A DNA stretch of 64,000 bases from Luzula sylvatica (Eukaryota > Streptophyta > Magnoliopsida > Poales > Juncaceae), in NCBI GenBank assembly GCA_946800325.1, contig OX326958.1, positions 65,142,366 to 65,206,365 of the forward strand. The letters are read 5' to 3'. The notes below the pieces were generated by a model. That model worked only from the letters and a program-made list of their open reading frames with translations. It did no database searches and was not told the origin of the DNA. Numbering within the stretch: position 1 is the first letter of the stretch; each line of letters starts with the position of its first letter. Positions 50,288-61,186 of the stretch are shown in pieces. The translations under genes were made by a program, and so were the position numbers.

Positions 50288-52393
50288 TCACTTCATCTCG
50301 GCCATGAATTTCTCATACTCATTATCTGGGCCCTGCTCAGGCTGAGGTGGCGGTGGAGGCGGCGGCGGTCCCATCGGAGCCGAACCGGTACCAGTCGCCC
50401 ATGGTGCATTCATTACACTCTGCGAAACATCGCCAGCTAGCGGTACCGGTTGTCCTGGCGGACCGTAATATGAAGCGTACCCGGAATGGTACAGATGTGC
50501 TGGCGGCGGCAGCATCGTGTAGGAAGGAGGAGGTACCGAAGAGTACTGTCCTGGTACATGTGATGGAACCGGATGTGCTGGTGCCGGTACGCCAGGAGGA
50601 GGGACAGGGGTGTAAGAAGGGGGTTGGTACGGGTTGTAAGATGGAGGAGGACCCCATTGTACCGGTTGTACGTAACTGCCAGGTGGCGGTGGAGGCGGTT
50701 GTGCCATATAGTGTTGTGGAGCTGGAGGGTACCCAGTTGTTGGTACGGCCGGTACGCCAGCTGAAGGAAAATTGGGTTGGTATTGCGGTCTAGGACCGGA
50801 AGTGGGCGCACCTGGTGTTGGTGGACCAGGCGGTACAGGTGGTTTTCCTGCCACACGCACAGCTATGATTCGTCCATTCAAATTGTACCCGTTCATGGCG
50901 GCCAAGGCTTGATTAGCCATGGACACATCAGCATATTTCACGAATCCATATCCCTTGCTCAACCCAGTAATTTTGTCTTTTATGACTTTAGCCATGACGA
51001 TTTCGCCGAACGAAGAGAACAAACTTATCAATTGCTCATCTTCCAAATTTGGAGGAATCGACCCGATGTATAAATTGCATTCGTCAATTTCCTTTTTTGC
51101 CCCTGGTGTGCCGACACCAGGTGAACCATTCGACCATGGCCAGGCCGAAAGTGACGTACTGCTAACAGTATTGGATCCAGCATTGGAACCCGATTCGATA
51201 GCCAAAGTGGACCCGTTTTTAGTGAGAGATTCGGGTCCGCTTCCTCCTAATTCAGCGAGGAAATTTTGGTACTCATCGTCCATTTTTTTACCAACGGTGC
51301 CTTTTACGGGACAATCGATTGTGGGGTGACCTCCATCCCCACAAATTTTACATTGTACATCGCTTTTAAAAGTAGTGGTACGGGACGGGCAAGCGAATTG
51401 TCTGTGACCCGTTTCGCCACAGATACGACAAAACTCGTCATCTCTAATCGTACCATTTAACGTGGCTAATTCGCGTAACTGTTGGCGTTTATGTTCGTTT
51501 AACACTTCGTCTACAGGCGTTAAGAGTTTCTCGACCATGCCTGCGGCGGCTTCGAGAGATTCTGCAGTATCGGCCTCGACAAGGACGTGCAGATCTTCGT
51601 TTTCTGCAGGATCGGGTTTTAAATCTCTTTTTTGGAGTAATTTACCCTCTTTAATCGAGCCTTTGCCGCGAATTACAATCTTCGCACCAGTTTCCTTCTC
51701 CATGCGTTTTTGCGTGTTTCCTCTAGGACCGATTATCAGTCCGATGAAATTATATCCTGGATATTCTTTCATGGGGATGAATAATTTTTTGTACAGTTTC
51801 GGAGGTCTATAATCGGATGGAGGTTTGAAAGCTGGATTTCTTTTGATTAGTTGACAAATTATGTCTTGTCTTTCCTTGTTGAGTCTCTCTCTAGCGCGAA
51901 ATTCACGAGTATTAATACGGATCCCCATGTTGTCGTAAACAGGTTCAGGAGAAGGAGATCGAGCACCTTCAGGACGATCGTCTAATGGTAAACCTGATTG
52001 AAATAGCCGACTAATTTCCAATAACCTCGCATTTAAGGCTTGTACCTCTGGATCGAGTTCAATTGGAAAATCCTTCATGAAATCAGGGAGAGTAATAAAA
52101 GGTTTCGGCTCCTCATCGGCCCAGCGAGATTTGCGTTTCCTAGGACCGCCCGTACCATCATCGGACGGGTTGTCAGGTTGTGGATCCCATCGACTCCGCC
52201 GACGCCGTCGGGTGGTTGAAGCATCGTCGCCGCCGCCAGCGGTGGATCCTCCATCGGATCCTGGATCGGCGTTAGAGGAGGGCCGGTGGCCGTTATCTGA
52301 GGGAGCGGTGGTTAGGGTTTCGGGAGGCGGAGGAGGTGGCATGGAATCTAGGGATTGGGTGATAGTGACGTTGTCGATTTGAGGGTTCTCCAT
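50288..52393 (-). CDS. SF1: Splicing factor 1 / branchpoint-binding protein (SF1/BBP)
   Basis: An intronless coding region of 701 residues; ATG at 52391-52393. SF1 binds the intron branch-point sequence and helps U2AF define the 3' splice site in the nucleus. Seen in order: Arg/Lys-rich segments with RRRRRSRWD and [11 protein letters not shown] (about 62-96); the [14 protein letters not shown] block (146-160), whose SPSP serines are phosphorylated in the family; a KH-QUA2 domain at about 200-310 with the GPRG loop at 222-225; two CCHC zinc knuckles at 322-335 and 348-361; an RRM at 439-515 (RNP2 LYIGSI, RNP1 KGYGFVKY); and a Pro/Gly/Tyr-rich tail ending KFMAEMK. The RRM is characteristic of plant SF1 and absent from animal and yeast forms. 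It is somewhat shorter than Arabidopsis SF1 (about 800), mostly in the low-complexity ends. Confidence 0.95.
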   Translation of the reverse strand: MENPQIDNVTITQSLDSMPPPPPPETLTTAPSDNGHRPSSNADPGSDGGSTAGGGDDASTTRRRRRSRWDPQPDNPSDDGTGGPRKRKSRWADEEPKPFITLPDFMKDFPIELDPEVQALNARLLEISRLFQSGLPLDDRPEGARSPSPEPVYDNMGIRINTREFRARERLNKERQDIICQLIKRNPAFKPPSDYRPPKLYKKLFIPMKEYPGYNFIGLIIGPRGNTQKRMEKETGAKIVIRGKGSIKEGKLLQKRDLKPDPAENEDLHVLVEADTAESLEAAAGMVEKLLTPVDEVLNEHKRQQLRELATLNGTIRDDEFCRICGETGHRQFACPSRTTTFKSDVQCKICGDGGHPTIDCPVKGTVGKKMDDEYQNFLAELGGSGPESLTKNGSTLAIESGSNAGSNTVSSTSLSAWPWSNGSPGVGTPGAKKEIDECNLYIGSIPPNLEDEQLISLFSSFGEIVMAKVIKDKITGLSKGYGFVKYADVSMANQALAAMNGYNLNGRIIAVRVAGKPPVPPGPPTPGAPTSGPRPQYQPNFPSAGVPAVPTTGYPPAPQHYMAQPPPPPPGSYVQPVQWGPPPSYNPYQPPSYTPVPPPGVPAPAHPVPSHVPGQYSSVPPPSYTMLPPPAHLYHSGYASYYGPPGQPVPLAGDVSQSVMNAPWATGTGSAPMGPPPPPPPPQPEQGPDNEYEKFMAEMK

Positions 52394-52884
52394 TGGTCGA
52401 AAGAAGAAGCAAAATGTACTGTGATATGATAATTGTGGAATGAAAAGGCGGTTCGTTCGGATCGGGGTGACTAGGCCTGGTACTTATCTTCTGGGCCTTG
52501 GTTTAATTTAATAGGGGGAATTTCTTTTGTGTCCCTATAAAAAACCAAAATAACAAATTTATCCCTCTAAAATAAATAATTACATATTTATCCTCTCTAA
52601 ACTCAATTAGTATCATATTTATCCACTTAAAACTTATAAATATCAAATTTATCCTTACAGTTAATTTTCTGTTAAAACTCTGTTAAATAAACTATTATTT
52701 TAAATGTTAATTTAACCAAAATAACAAATAAAATTATTAATGACAAAAATACCCTTTTCTTAATTAACAATACCATCCTAACTGGAGAGCCCAGTCCATG
52801 CCTAGTTCTTTCCTTCTTCGTGAGCTCTTCAGTATTATCTTCATTTTCTTTTTTCCTCTTCATCGTTTTGCCTTGTATCGTTTT

Positions 52885-53697
52885 GTCTCTTCATCGTTTT
52901 TCCTCTTCTCGAGAAGTCTCTGGCAGCGAAGCAAGGAGTGGCACTTGCTCAATCGTTCAATCGCTCAATCACTCCAGTAGCTTTCTTCTCAATCGGTTTG
53001 CCTCTTCATTGTTTTTCCTCTTCTCGAGAAGTCTCTGGCAGCGAAGCAAGGAGTGGCACTTGCTCAATCGTTCAATCGTTCAATCGCTCCAGTAGCTTTC
53101 TTCTCAATCGGTTTACCTCTTCATCGTTTTTCCTCTTCTCGAGAAGTCTCTGGCAGCGAAGCAAGGAGTGGCACTTGCTCAATCGTTCAATCGTTCAATC
53201 GCTCCAGTAGCTTTCTTCTCAATCGGTTTACCTCTTCATTGTTTTTCCTCTTCTCGAGAAGTCTCTGGCAGCGAAGCAAGGAGTGGCACTTGCTCAATCG
53301 TTCAATCGTTCAATCGCTCCAGTAGCTTTCTTCTCAATCGGTTTACCTCTTCATCGTTTTTCCTCTTCTCGAGAAGTCTCTGGCAGCGAAGCAAGGAGTG
53401 GCACTTGCTCAATCGTTCAATCGCTCAATCACTCCAGTAGCTTTCTTCTCAATCGGTTTACCTCTTCATCGTTTTTCCTCTTCTCGAGAAGTCTCTGGCA
53501 GCGAAGCAAGGAGTGGCACTTGCTCAATCGTTCAATCGCTCAATCACTCCAGTAGCTTTCTTCTCAATCGGTTTACCTCTTCATCGTTTTTCCTCTTCTC
53601 GAGAAGTCTCTGGCAGCGAAGCAAGGAGTTGCACTTGCTCAATCGTTCAATCGTTCAATCACTCCAGTAGCTTTCTTCTCAATCGGTTTGCCTCTTC
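52885..53697. repeat. 115-bp tandem array, seven copies
   Basis: The landmark GGCAGCGAAGCAAGGAGT recurs at 52922, 53037, 53152, 53267, 53382, 53497 and 53612, exactly 115 bp apart, with only a few substitutions between copies. Each unit contains short AATCGTTC/AATCGCTC sub-repeats. Because 115 is not a multiple of three, each copy shifts frame. The overlapping open frames of about 90 codons are artefacts of the repeat. Confidence 0.95.
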
Positions 53698-54439
53698 CCC
53701 TTCTTTCTTCTCCACGAGATAAGGTACTCGTGCTTATATTAACACCGAAGATTGCGACAAATCTAGTTAGGAGAACATGACCGAATATCGAGTATGTGAT
53801 TTTCGTGTTTCTAATTCTTTTCTTCTTTTGCACAAATCTTCAGTTATAAGATGTTAATTCTGTTTTTTCAGCCAAGATTCTTGTAATAGTAGTTACAATA
53901 GTGGATGGAATTTTAGGCACCAACAACAATAAGCGATTGCTTATTGGAGCCATTCAAAAAATAAATAGTGGATGGAAATGGTGATGCGATTTTGACGTGC
54001 GAAGAGGGGGCTCATCAGAAACTTTGACTAGGAAAATGTGAAAAACCTACTTAGTTTCAAAAATTAGCTTTCTTGTTCTAATATGATGCCATCTTTAATA
54101 TGTAGGGCACGAGAAAGGAATAAAACCCGGCCTCCCGTTCAATACCAAATGATAATGGAGGAAAATATTTAAATTTTGGAATTTATGCGATTGCAATTTA
54201 GAACTATTATGTTATGTTGTGATTTTGATATGTTTGTTTTGGATTTCATGTGATTTTGTTTTGGATTTCATGTGATTTTGTTATGTTATTGTTTTGATAT
54301 GTGATGAACTTAGTATCACAATTTTGAAATAATTTAACATGATTATTTTGTTTTGATGCTCATTTTAATATGACGTGATTTAGTACGGTTATTTTCGGTA
54401 CATATCAATTGCTAAATTAATCTTTTTTTACAAGGTTAC

Positions 54440-54715
54440 CACATGATTTGAAATAATTTCCTGACTCGGTTACAATTTACAACACGATTACAAACATCAT
54501 ATCATGATTTGAAATAATTTTTTGACTCAAATTACAATTCACAACACGATTGCAAACATCACATCATGATTTGAAATAATTTTCTGACTCGATTACAATT
54601 TAAAACACGATTACAAAGATCACGACATGATTTAAAAAAAAATTCCCAACTCGATTATAACTTACAACACCATTACAAAGATCACATGATTTGAAATAAG
54701 TTCGAGACTCAATGA
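54440..54715. repeat. Approximately 60-bp tandem array, five degenerate copies
   Basis: CATGATTTGAAATAA-like landmarks lie at 54442, 54503, 54565, 54626 and 54685 (steps 59-62 bp), each followed by GACTCGATTACAATTTACAA-like sequence. It is unrelated to the 115-bp array in the same element and more diverged. Confidence 0.9.
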
Positions 54716-55821
54716 CAGCACGAGAACCTGAAACAATTTACAAAGGTCATCAAAAAATTTAGTGATACAATCATGTGCATAATTTATTTACAATGATACA
54801 ATCATGAGCACAATTAAATAACTTCTCGACTCTTATCATGAAACGTGTAAGTTACACTAGTGGCGCTTGGTCGACCTGTAAAGTGCTGTAGCAAAACCAA
54901 ACTTCAAAACAATGGACCAAATTGAAACCTAAAACCAAAATTTATATATAGTTGAATGGATTGAAATTAGGAGTTTGGAATTAGTACAACGAGCATCGCA
55001 ACTTAGCCAGAGGTAACGCAACTCCAAATTTATCTATCAATGACATAAATCAGCACAACGAGTAATCAACAAGAGAGAAAAAAATCGAGTACCTAAAACA
55101 GGGAGGTTGAGTTTGGATGCCAGTTTCAGGATTGACATGGTTCATTCCTTCCAATGAGGCCGCGAACACTGTTCCTTCCATCTCCTTCCTCAAATCAGTT
55201 CACCTAAAAACAACTTAATTAGCACTTATTCACATTCCCAAATCAATTCAGCAAAATTCTGTATCGAATCACGATCACCATTGTTCTTCCTCGAAAACGG
55301 TTTGGAGAAAGGGCGAAGATGCTCAGCCAAGCGTCGTCATGATTCGCCAAAAACGATCGAGATCGCGAGTTAGTCATGTCGCCAAGAATCAGGGGAGATT
55401 CTGCACTTGTCAGCGTCTGATTGTTCTTCGCCACGCGTCACCAAGTCGCCATTGTTCAAAGACGCGTCGCCGTGTCGCCATTGTCGCCATTGTTCTTCGA
55501 CGGTTTGGAGAAGGGAGCTTCTGAGGTCTTTCTCGAGTATGGCCTTCTAGGGTTAGGTTAGCTTCTTAATGGGTTTAGGGTTAGGTTAGGTTTTTAATGG
55601 GTTTAGGGTTAGATTGATTCTTAACGTTTAAAGGATCCAAATTAGGGGTAAATTAGTCAATACATTATTTTTCTGTTAACTTTAACTAATCTGTTAAATT
55701 TTGTTAAATTTGAAATAAACTAAGTTAAGAAGGGATAAATATGTAATTACTTATTTTGGAGGGATAAATTTGTTATTTTGAATTTTTTGAGGGACACTAG
55801 AGAAATTCCCCCAATTTAATA

Positions 55822-56994
55822 CAATGAATTATGAAACACAGTGGTTTTCTTTTTCTTTTTCTTTTCTGAATATATACAAATATTTTTCATGTTAAGATGG
55901 TGTATTGACCTAAATAGTATATTAAATTTATTTAAAAAATTATTTTGATTCTTCGTTTTTGTTTTCATTTCAATTCATTATACCGTTTTTATTTGAGTTA
56001 TAATATCTTGTACTTTATTTTGGTGTAGTTAGGATCTTTCATTTATTGATTGATTGAATGATGACTAAATCATTAGATTTTAATGCGATAAACAATATAT
56101 AATATAACATATTTGATAATATAACATATAACATGACATATTATAATTATAATATGTAAATCATGATTCATAAATAAATAATTTATGTCGTACATAGTAT
56201 GTACGTAAAAACTGAGGCAATTGAGATATGATCATAAATTCGAGCTCCATCATTTTATTTTTCACTAATTTTGTATATTTTAAATGTTAATAGGATTGAA
56301 ATAATTTTTTTACGACAAACAAATAAAATTTGTGCGTATATTATTAAAGGAAAATTGCGTTTACCTTTTCACCATTAAGAAAAAAACAAAAAAAAACAAT
56401 TGCTTCGCGGCCTACAACACATGTATCGCTAAAATAACTAGCAATAAATCTTAAATTTAGAATTAAGCAAGTCTAATCTTACTTATCCGTCATCATTCCT
56501 ACTAACTGTGCCATCGTCGTCGACTCCTCGTCAATAATCCTAATTTGATTTGCACACCCATGTTCGAGACTTAATCTCTACCGTTCGAATCACCTAATTT
56601 TCTCCCTTGTTTCCTCCTCCATATTAAAGAGACACGATAAAAGAGCGAGTAAGCAAGATTGAAATAATTTTAGTTGCTAGATTATTTGATATGTCAAAAA
56701 CATAATATCGTAGATAAAGAAGATTCTAATATTTTGTAATTATCATTTTATATGCTTATTTATAAGTTATTATTTTTCTCAAATACTTTCAAAATTACTT
56801 AATAAGTTATCTCAATAATTTCCAATATAGATTCTTAACCAATTTATGTTTTTTTTGTTTTTTTAGCTTTATACACAACACAACAAATGAATGCACAAAA
56901 GTACACACGTCGAAGAGGGAAGGTTTGGTACAATAATATCTTGCAAGGGTATATTGAAAGTTTTGCCAAAGGATTGGATATCACTATATCAGCC
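55822..56994. other. Intergenic DNA and DUF493 gene promoter region
   Basis: AT-rich; no gene. A frame open from 56887 runs into the DUF493 start codon at 56995, but its first 36 codons lack conservation that I recognise and are probably leader. Confidence 0.4.
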
Positions 56995-58060
56995 ATGGCG
57001 GCTAGAACCTTGGTGCGCTGCTCCACTATCCTCGTCTCCCAACCGGGACGCTCCTTCTCCACAAGTACTTTCCCCTCTGCTCTCCGGTCCAGACTTAGGG
57101 TTTCGCGCGGATGTTCTTCTGTTTTCCCCTTGCGCTGTAGCCATGGCGACGCTACTTCCTCCGACGAGCAGAGCCCGCCTCCTACATCCTCCGATGAGCA
57201 GAGCCCTCCTCAGGAGGCCGTGCTCAAAGCGATTTCTGGTGAGTTTATTTTGCAGAGTTGAATCCGCATTTGATGCTTCGGATTGAAGATAAGATCTGGA
57301 TTAATTCTAGCTGGACTTATCCAATCTATAATTTTTAATTGAATGTTGAGAGAAATTGTAGATTTATTCTCACAATTTTGTATCGAAAACAGAAGTATCC
57401 AAATTAGAAGGTAGGGAAGCACAAACAACAAATATCGTGATGGGCGGTACCGTAACGGATGATTCGACGAATGAATGGATTGATCTCGACAAAAAGGTAA
57501 ATATACGAATGCACAAATTGCAAAAAGGTCCTATCTTATTGAAATATTCCGTTCAACAGGTAAATTCATATCCCACGGTACGAGGGTTCACCGCAATTGG
57601 TGTTGGTGGCGATGATTTTGTTCAATCTATGGTCGTTGCGGTTGAATCGGTTCTTCAAGAGCCCGTTCCAAAGGTTTGATTTTACTCATAATTTCATATT
57701 ATAATAATCTTTTGACCAATAATGTTTTGCTATGATTGAAATTCCTCTATAAAATTATATTGATTTTGTGATTGTTTTGTTTTTTTAATTTTTAGGGTCA
57801 AGTATCTTTAAAGCTATCTTCGGAGGGTAAATATGTCTCAGTTAAAATCGGACCTATTCGTGTCGTTTCCAGTGAGCAGGTACTATTTTTGGAGAAATAT
57901 CATGGATACCCCTATAAAACATAATTGATAATCTCATTGAACAAAGTGTATTGTAGTTGCATATACGTTAAATAAATAGTACAATTGACAATTTTGCCCC
58001 TAGGTGCAAGCGGTGTACAATGCAATGAGAAGAGACGACAGGATGAAGTACTTTTTATAG
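56995..58060 (+). CDS. Plastid-targeted DUF493 (YbeD-like) family protein
   Basis: Five exons join in phase: 56995-57238, 57393-57496, 57560-57673, 57796-57879 and 58004-58060, giving 200 residues. The N-terminus (MAARTLVRCSTILVSQPGRS ... RLRVSRGCSS) is rich in Ser/Arg with few acids, a typical chloroplast transit peptide. The C-terminal half has the DUF493 fold block: YPTVRGFTAIGVGGDDFVQS, VVAVESVLQE, KYVSVKIGPIRVVSSEQVQA and the terminal RRDDRMKYFL. Bacterial YbeD is a small ferredoxin-like-fold protein of uncertain regulatory role; the plant function is unknown to me. Intron 2 is only 63 nt (57497-57559), a multiple of three and stop-free, so retention would insert 21 residues. The start is chosen for the transit-like N-terminus; an in-frame Met at 56887 is possible but less likely. 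Confidence 0.85.
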
Positions 58061-58808
58061 AGAAACACTTCGAGTGCATATGAAATGAATGTCAATTAAA
58101 TTTCGAAATGAAGCAAGAATCTCTGATGAATATTATGTTGCCTTTTGATGAATCGATACGGATTTTAGGTATACAAAATTATCTTAATTTTTTTTAGTTC
58201 ATGATTCCAAATTAATAAAATCAATGGCAAATTATAAGTACCGATAGGATATGTAATTGGTTGGGTCGAGTGCATAATGGAAGGTTTAATTGTGTTTTAT
58301 AAAGATTTAATTCTTCAATTTGTTTATATATTTATTTTGTATATTTTGTTTGCAGGAATATCTTAATGCAAACAATGTGAACCTGAAATGTTCAACATAA
58401 CTGAAATGTTTATTTTTTTTGTCTACCATTTGTTTTATACAATGTTGATCCAACTTAGTTTAAAAACTTCTTGTAATGTTAATAATATGTATGATATGTA
58501 TGATATGTCTGTTTTAGTACCAACAAAACCATTTTTAGTTTTATTTTTATTTTGTGTTTTTCAAGGACCTAATAGTTTTTTTTTAACTTGATAAATGGAG
58601 TACTATATATTTCGAGAAAATCAGAGAAAATCAGGATTTATAGATTAAAAAAAGAATAGTACATCGTATTTATAGATTAGTTAAATAATTAACTAGTTGC
58701 CTTATAGTCCTGAATAATTTAAGAGCACATACAAGGAAAGAAAATTAATATTGATGGATATAAGATTTTTTTTGTGAACAAACCTAACCTTAGCCATAGC
58801 TCCACTTA
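58061..58808. other. DUF493 gene 3' flank and spacer
   Basis: 3'UTR-like AT-rich sequence, then a direct TATGATATG repeat (58491-58509). No other gene. Confidence 0.4.
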
Positions 58809-58817
58809 TTTATTTAT

Positions 58818-59690
58818 GGGAAATTTTCAAAAAAAACCCTATCTTTTTTGGATATTCTAAAAAAAACCCTATCTTTTTGGAAACTCCAAAAAATCCCCTC
58901 TACCAAACTTTTATTTTCAAATACCCCTATGGGGTTAAAATTAACTATGGATGGTGTTAAATATTTTTTTATGACCAAAATACCCTTCTTTTTACTTATT
59001 TAGTAATTAAAATAATGTTTTTGTTATTTGCATTAATTTTAAAAAAGTCCTAATTTTTTTTTAGCTTATAATAATTTTTAAAAAATAATTATCATATGTT
59101 ATATTTATATAATTTTAATATTTCATACATTATATATATTTGACTTTCATATTTTTTTACTGAAAAAATAACATAAAATAATAATAAGATGAACTATAAT
59201 ATTCAAAGAACACCTAGCAAATATTTAAAAATTAAAATATCATGAATCTATTAAAAACATACATAAAAGAAGAACGAAAAGAAAAGAAAAAAATAGATGT
59301 TTAAATAAGTATTTTTCTATCACTATATTTTCAAGGTGTTTATTTTATTATTATCTGATGTTAGTTTTTCATGAATAATAAATGAAATACTAAAATTATA
59401 CAAACACAACATTTAATAAATTTATTTTTGTGAAATCATTATATGTTAAAAATTATTTATGAATTTTCTTAAAACTAATAAAATTAATGAAAAAATAACA
59501 AAAATATACATATGAAAATAGAAGGCTATTTTGGTCAATTTTTTTTTAACACAATCCATGGTTAGATTTAACCCCTATAGGGGGGTATTTGAAAATAAAA
59601 CTTTGGTAGAGGTTTTTTTTTGGAGTTTCCAAAAAGATAGGGGTTTTTTAGAATATCCAAAAAAGATAGGGGTTTTTTTGAAAATTTCCC
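58818..59690. mobile_element. Non-autonomous Mutator-type MITE, copy B (873 bp)
   Basis: Nearly identical to 2310-3183 along its whole length and in the same orientation. TIRs start GGGAAATTTTC and end GAAAATTTCCC. Flanks TTTATTTAT (58809-58817) and ATTATTTAT (59691-59699) match at 8 of 9 bases. No transposase frame. Confidence 0.9.
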
Positions 59691-59699
59691 ATTATTTAT

Positions 59700-59947
59700 A
59701 TATGTATATTAACCATACAATTTTCAAATATATATGTTCATGTGTACTATATTTAATATATTATTTTTTAGATAATTTATATTTCGAATTTTTTATATTG
59801 TTTTTTTTAAGTTAAAACATAACAATAATTAATACTAAACCATTTCAATCAACAAATTAATAAATTATATGCATTAGTCAATTAATATAATTAATTAATA
59901 TTAAAAAAATATACCAAAAAATTAATACGTATTAACTAAAATATAAG

Positions 59948-60021
<74 letters not shown>

Positions 60022-61186
60022 TATTAAACAAAATTATTTAATTATTATTGTTTAATGAAATTAATATATTAATATAATAAAATCATAATCTAAAATCAAT
60101 AATATAATATAATAATAATAAAATATATATGTAATGTTAATCTAGCATTAATTTTAATAATTATTAGTTAATATATAATATGATATATATTTAAAATAAC
60201 AAAATTCATTTCCGACCATTTTCTAATTTTTTTCACATCAAACAATAAATTTCGCTTTCCGTTATATATCATACCACCACGACATCAAACAACAAATGTG
60301 AAAAATGCATGAATTGTTTTCAATATCTCATATATCATTTACTACGTAACACATCATTTTAATATATACGCATTACAATATCTAAGAATCGTATCCTTAT
60401 AAAATTTAAACGGAGATGACGAATTTTTTAAACAATTCTCCAATCATTCTTTTCACCCATACACGTTGATATAATCGCGTTTATCTTCTTGGTCTCGAAT
60501 AACAACTTAATGACCATCTCAGATACTATCGATAGATAAATGGAAAAGGCCGACCTTACAGAATGCTTTTTTTCATCCCCGAAAATGGAGAGATGATTTT
60601 GATGTGTAAATATACGTTGTACGAATATATTTATTGCAGTATGATACTTATACGACGGTACAACAAATTTAGAAGAATTTAGGATTCGACGATGCAAATA
60701 TGACGATACACAACAAATATAGAAGAGTTTGGATTGGATACATCATTAATTATAATATATATGTTTAATTAAATTTTATTGTATCAAATATTATATGTTT
60801 TAACGTAAAATATACATACAATTAACTATTGCAATACGACGATATAATTTAAATACCGAATATATTCATATATTCGATTGGAATTTCATATTTTAATTTT
60901 CATGTATTTTTATTAGATATGAAAAAATATGGAAAAAAATTGTTATAAAATAAAATATTTAGACTAAGACATGTCATATCATATATATCCGAATCCGAAT
61001 ATCAAATAAGATACCCAAACCCGATACTCGCAACTCACTGACATTTGGGCCCCACACAAAATCTTTTTCTTTCGATTTCCCTCCTCTTCTTCTCCATTAC
61101 CGCCGAGCTCTTCCTCTTGCTATTTTCTCCAGTTCTACTCACCCACCTCCAATGCTGTCCTTCGCGTCCTAAAACCCTAGTTCGCC
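59700..61186. other. AT-rich spacer with (TA)n and MAU2 promoter
   Basis: Contains a (TA)n tract (59950-60016) and a small CCGAATCCGAATATC patch near 60990 that resembles a relic of the CGGATA-family hAT elements. The last about 130 bp are C/T-rich (CTCCTCTTCTTCTCC), the probable MAU2 leader. No other gene. Confidence 0.45.
59950..60016. repeat. (TA)n microsatellite
   Basis: About 33 uninterrupted TA dinucleotides. Confidence 0.95.

Larger units (their letters stand above)
52514..55812. mobile_element. Non-autonomous Mutator-like element (3.3 kb) carrying two minisatellites
   Basis: The flanking 9-bp duplications AATTTAATA (52505-52513 and 55813-55821) are perfect. TIRs start GGGGGAATTTCT and are similar for about 95 bp, then more loosely. 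The left TIR has CCCTAT/CCCTCT/CCTCTC anchors at 52535, 52565, 52593, 52624 and 52654 (about 30-bp steps). Inside are a 115-bp tandem array (52885-53697), a 60-bp array (54440-54715), GC-richer pieces near 55270-55560, and telomere-like GGTTTAGGGTTAGG repeats near 55550-55610. No transposase frame is visible. It could be a Pack-MULE carrying host fragments. It lies about 120 bp upstream of the SF1 start codon. Confidence 0.92.

Noticed and set aside
50337..52382. Multiple plus- and minus-strand frames of up to 148 codons inside SF1
   Set aside because: Shadows of the GC-richer SF1 coding sequence; the KH, zinc-knuckle and RRM motifs are only in the chosen frame.
52823..53722. Series of overlapping frames of about 90 codons (MALAQSFNRS...)
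   Set aside because: They are translations of the 115-bp tandem repeat, recurring every 115 bp in shifting frames. They have no codon bias, domain or splice context.
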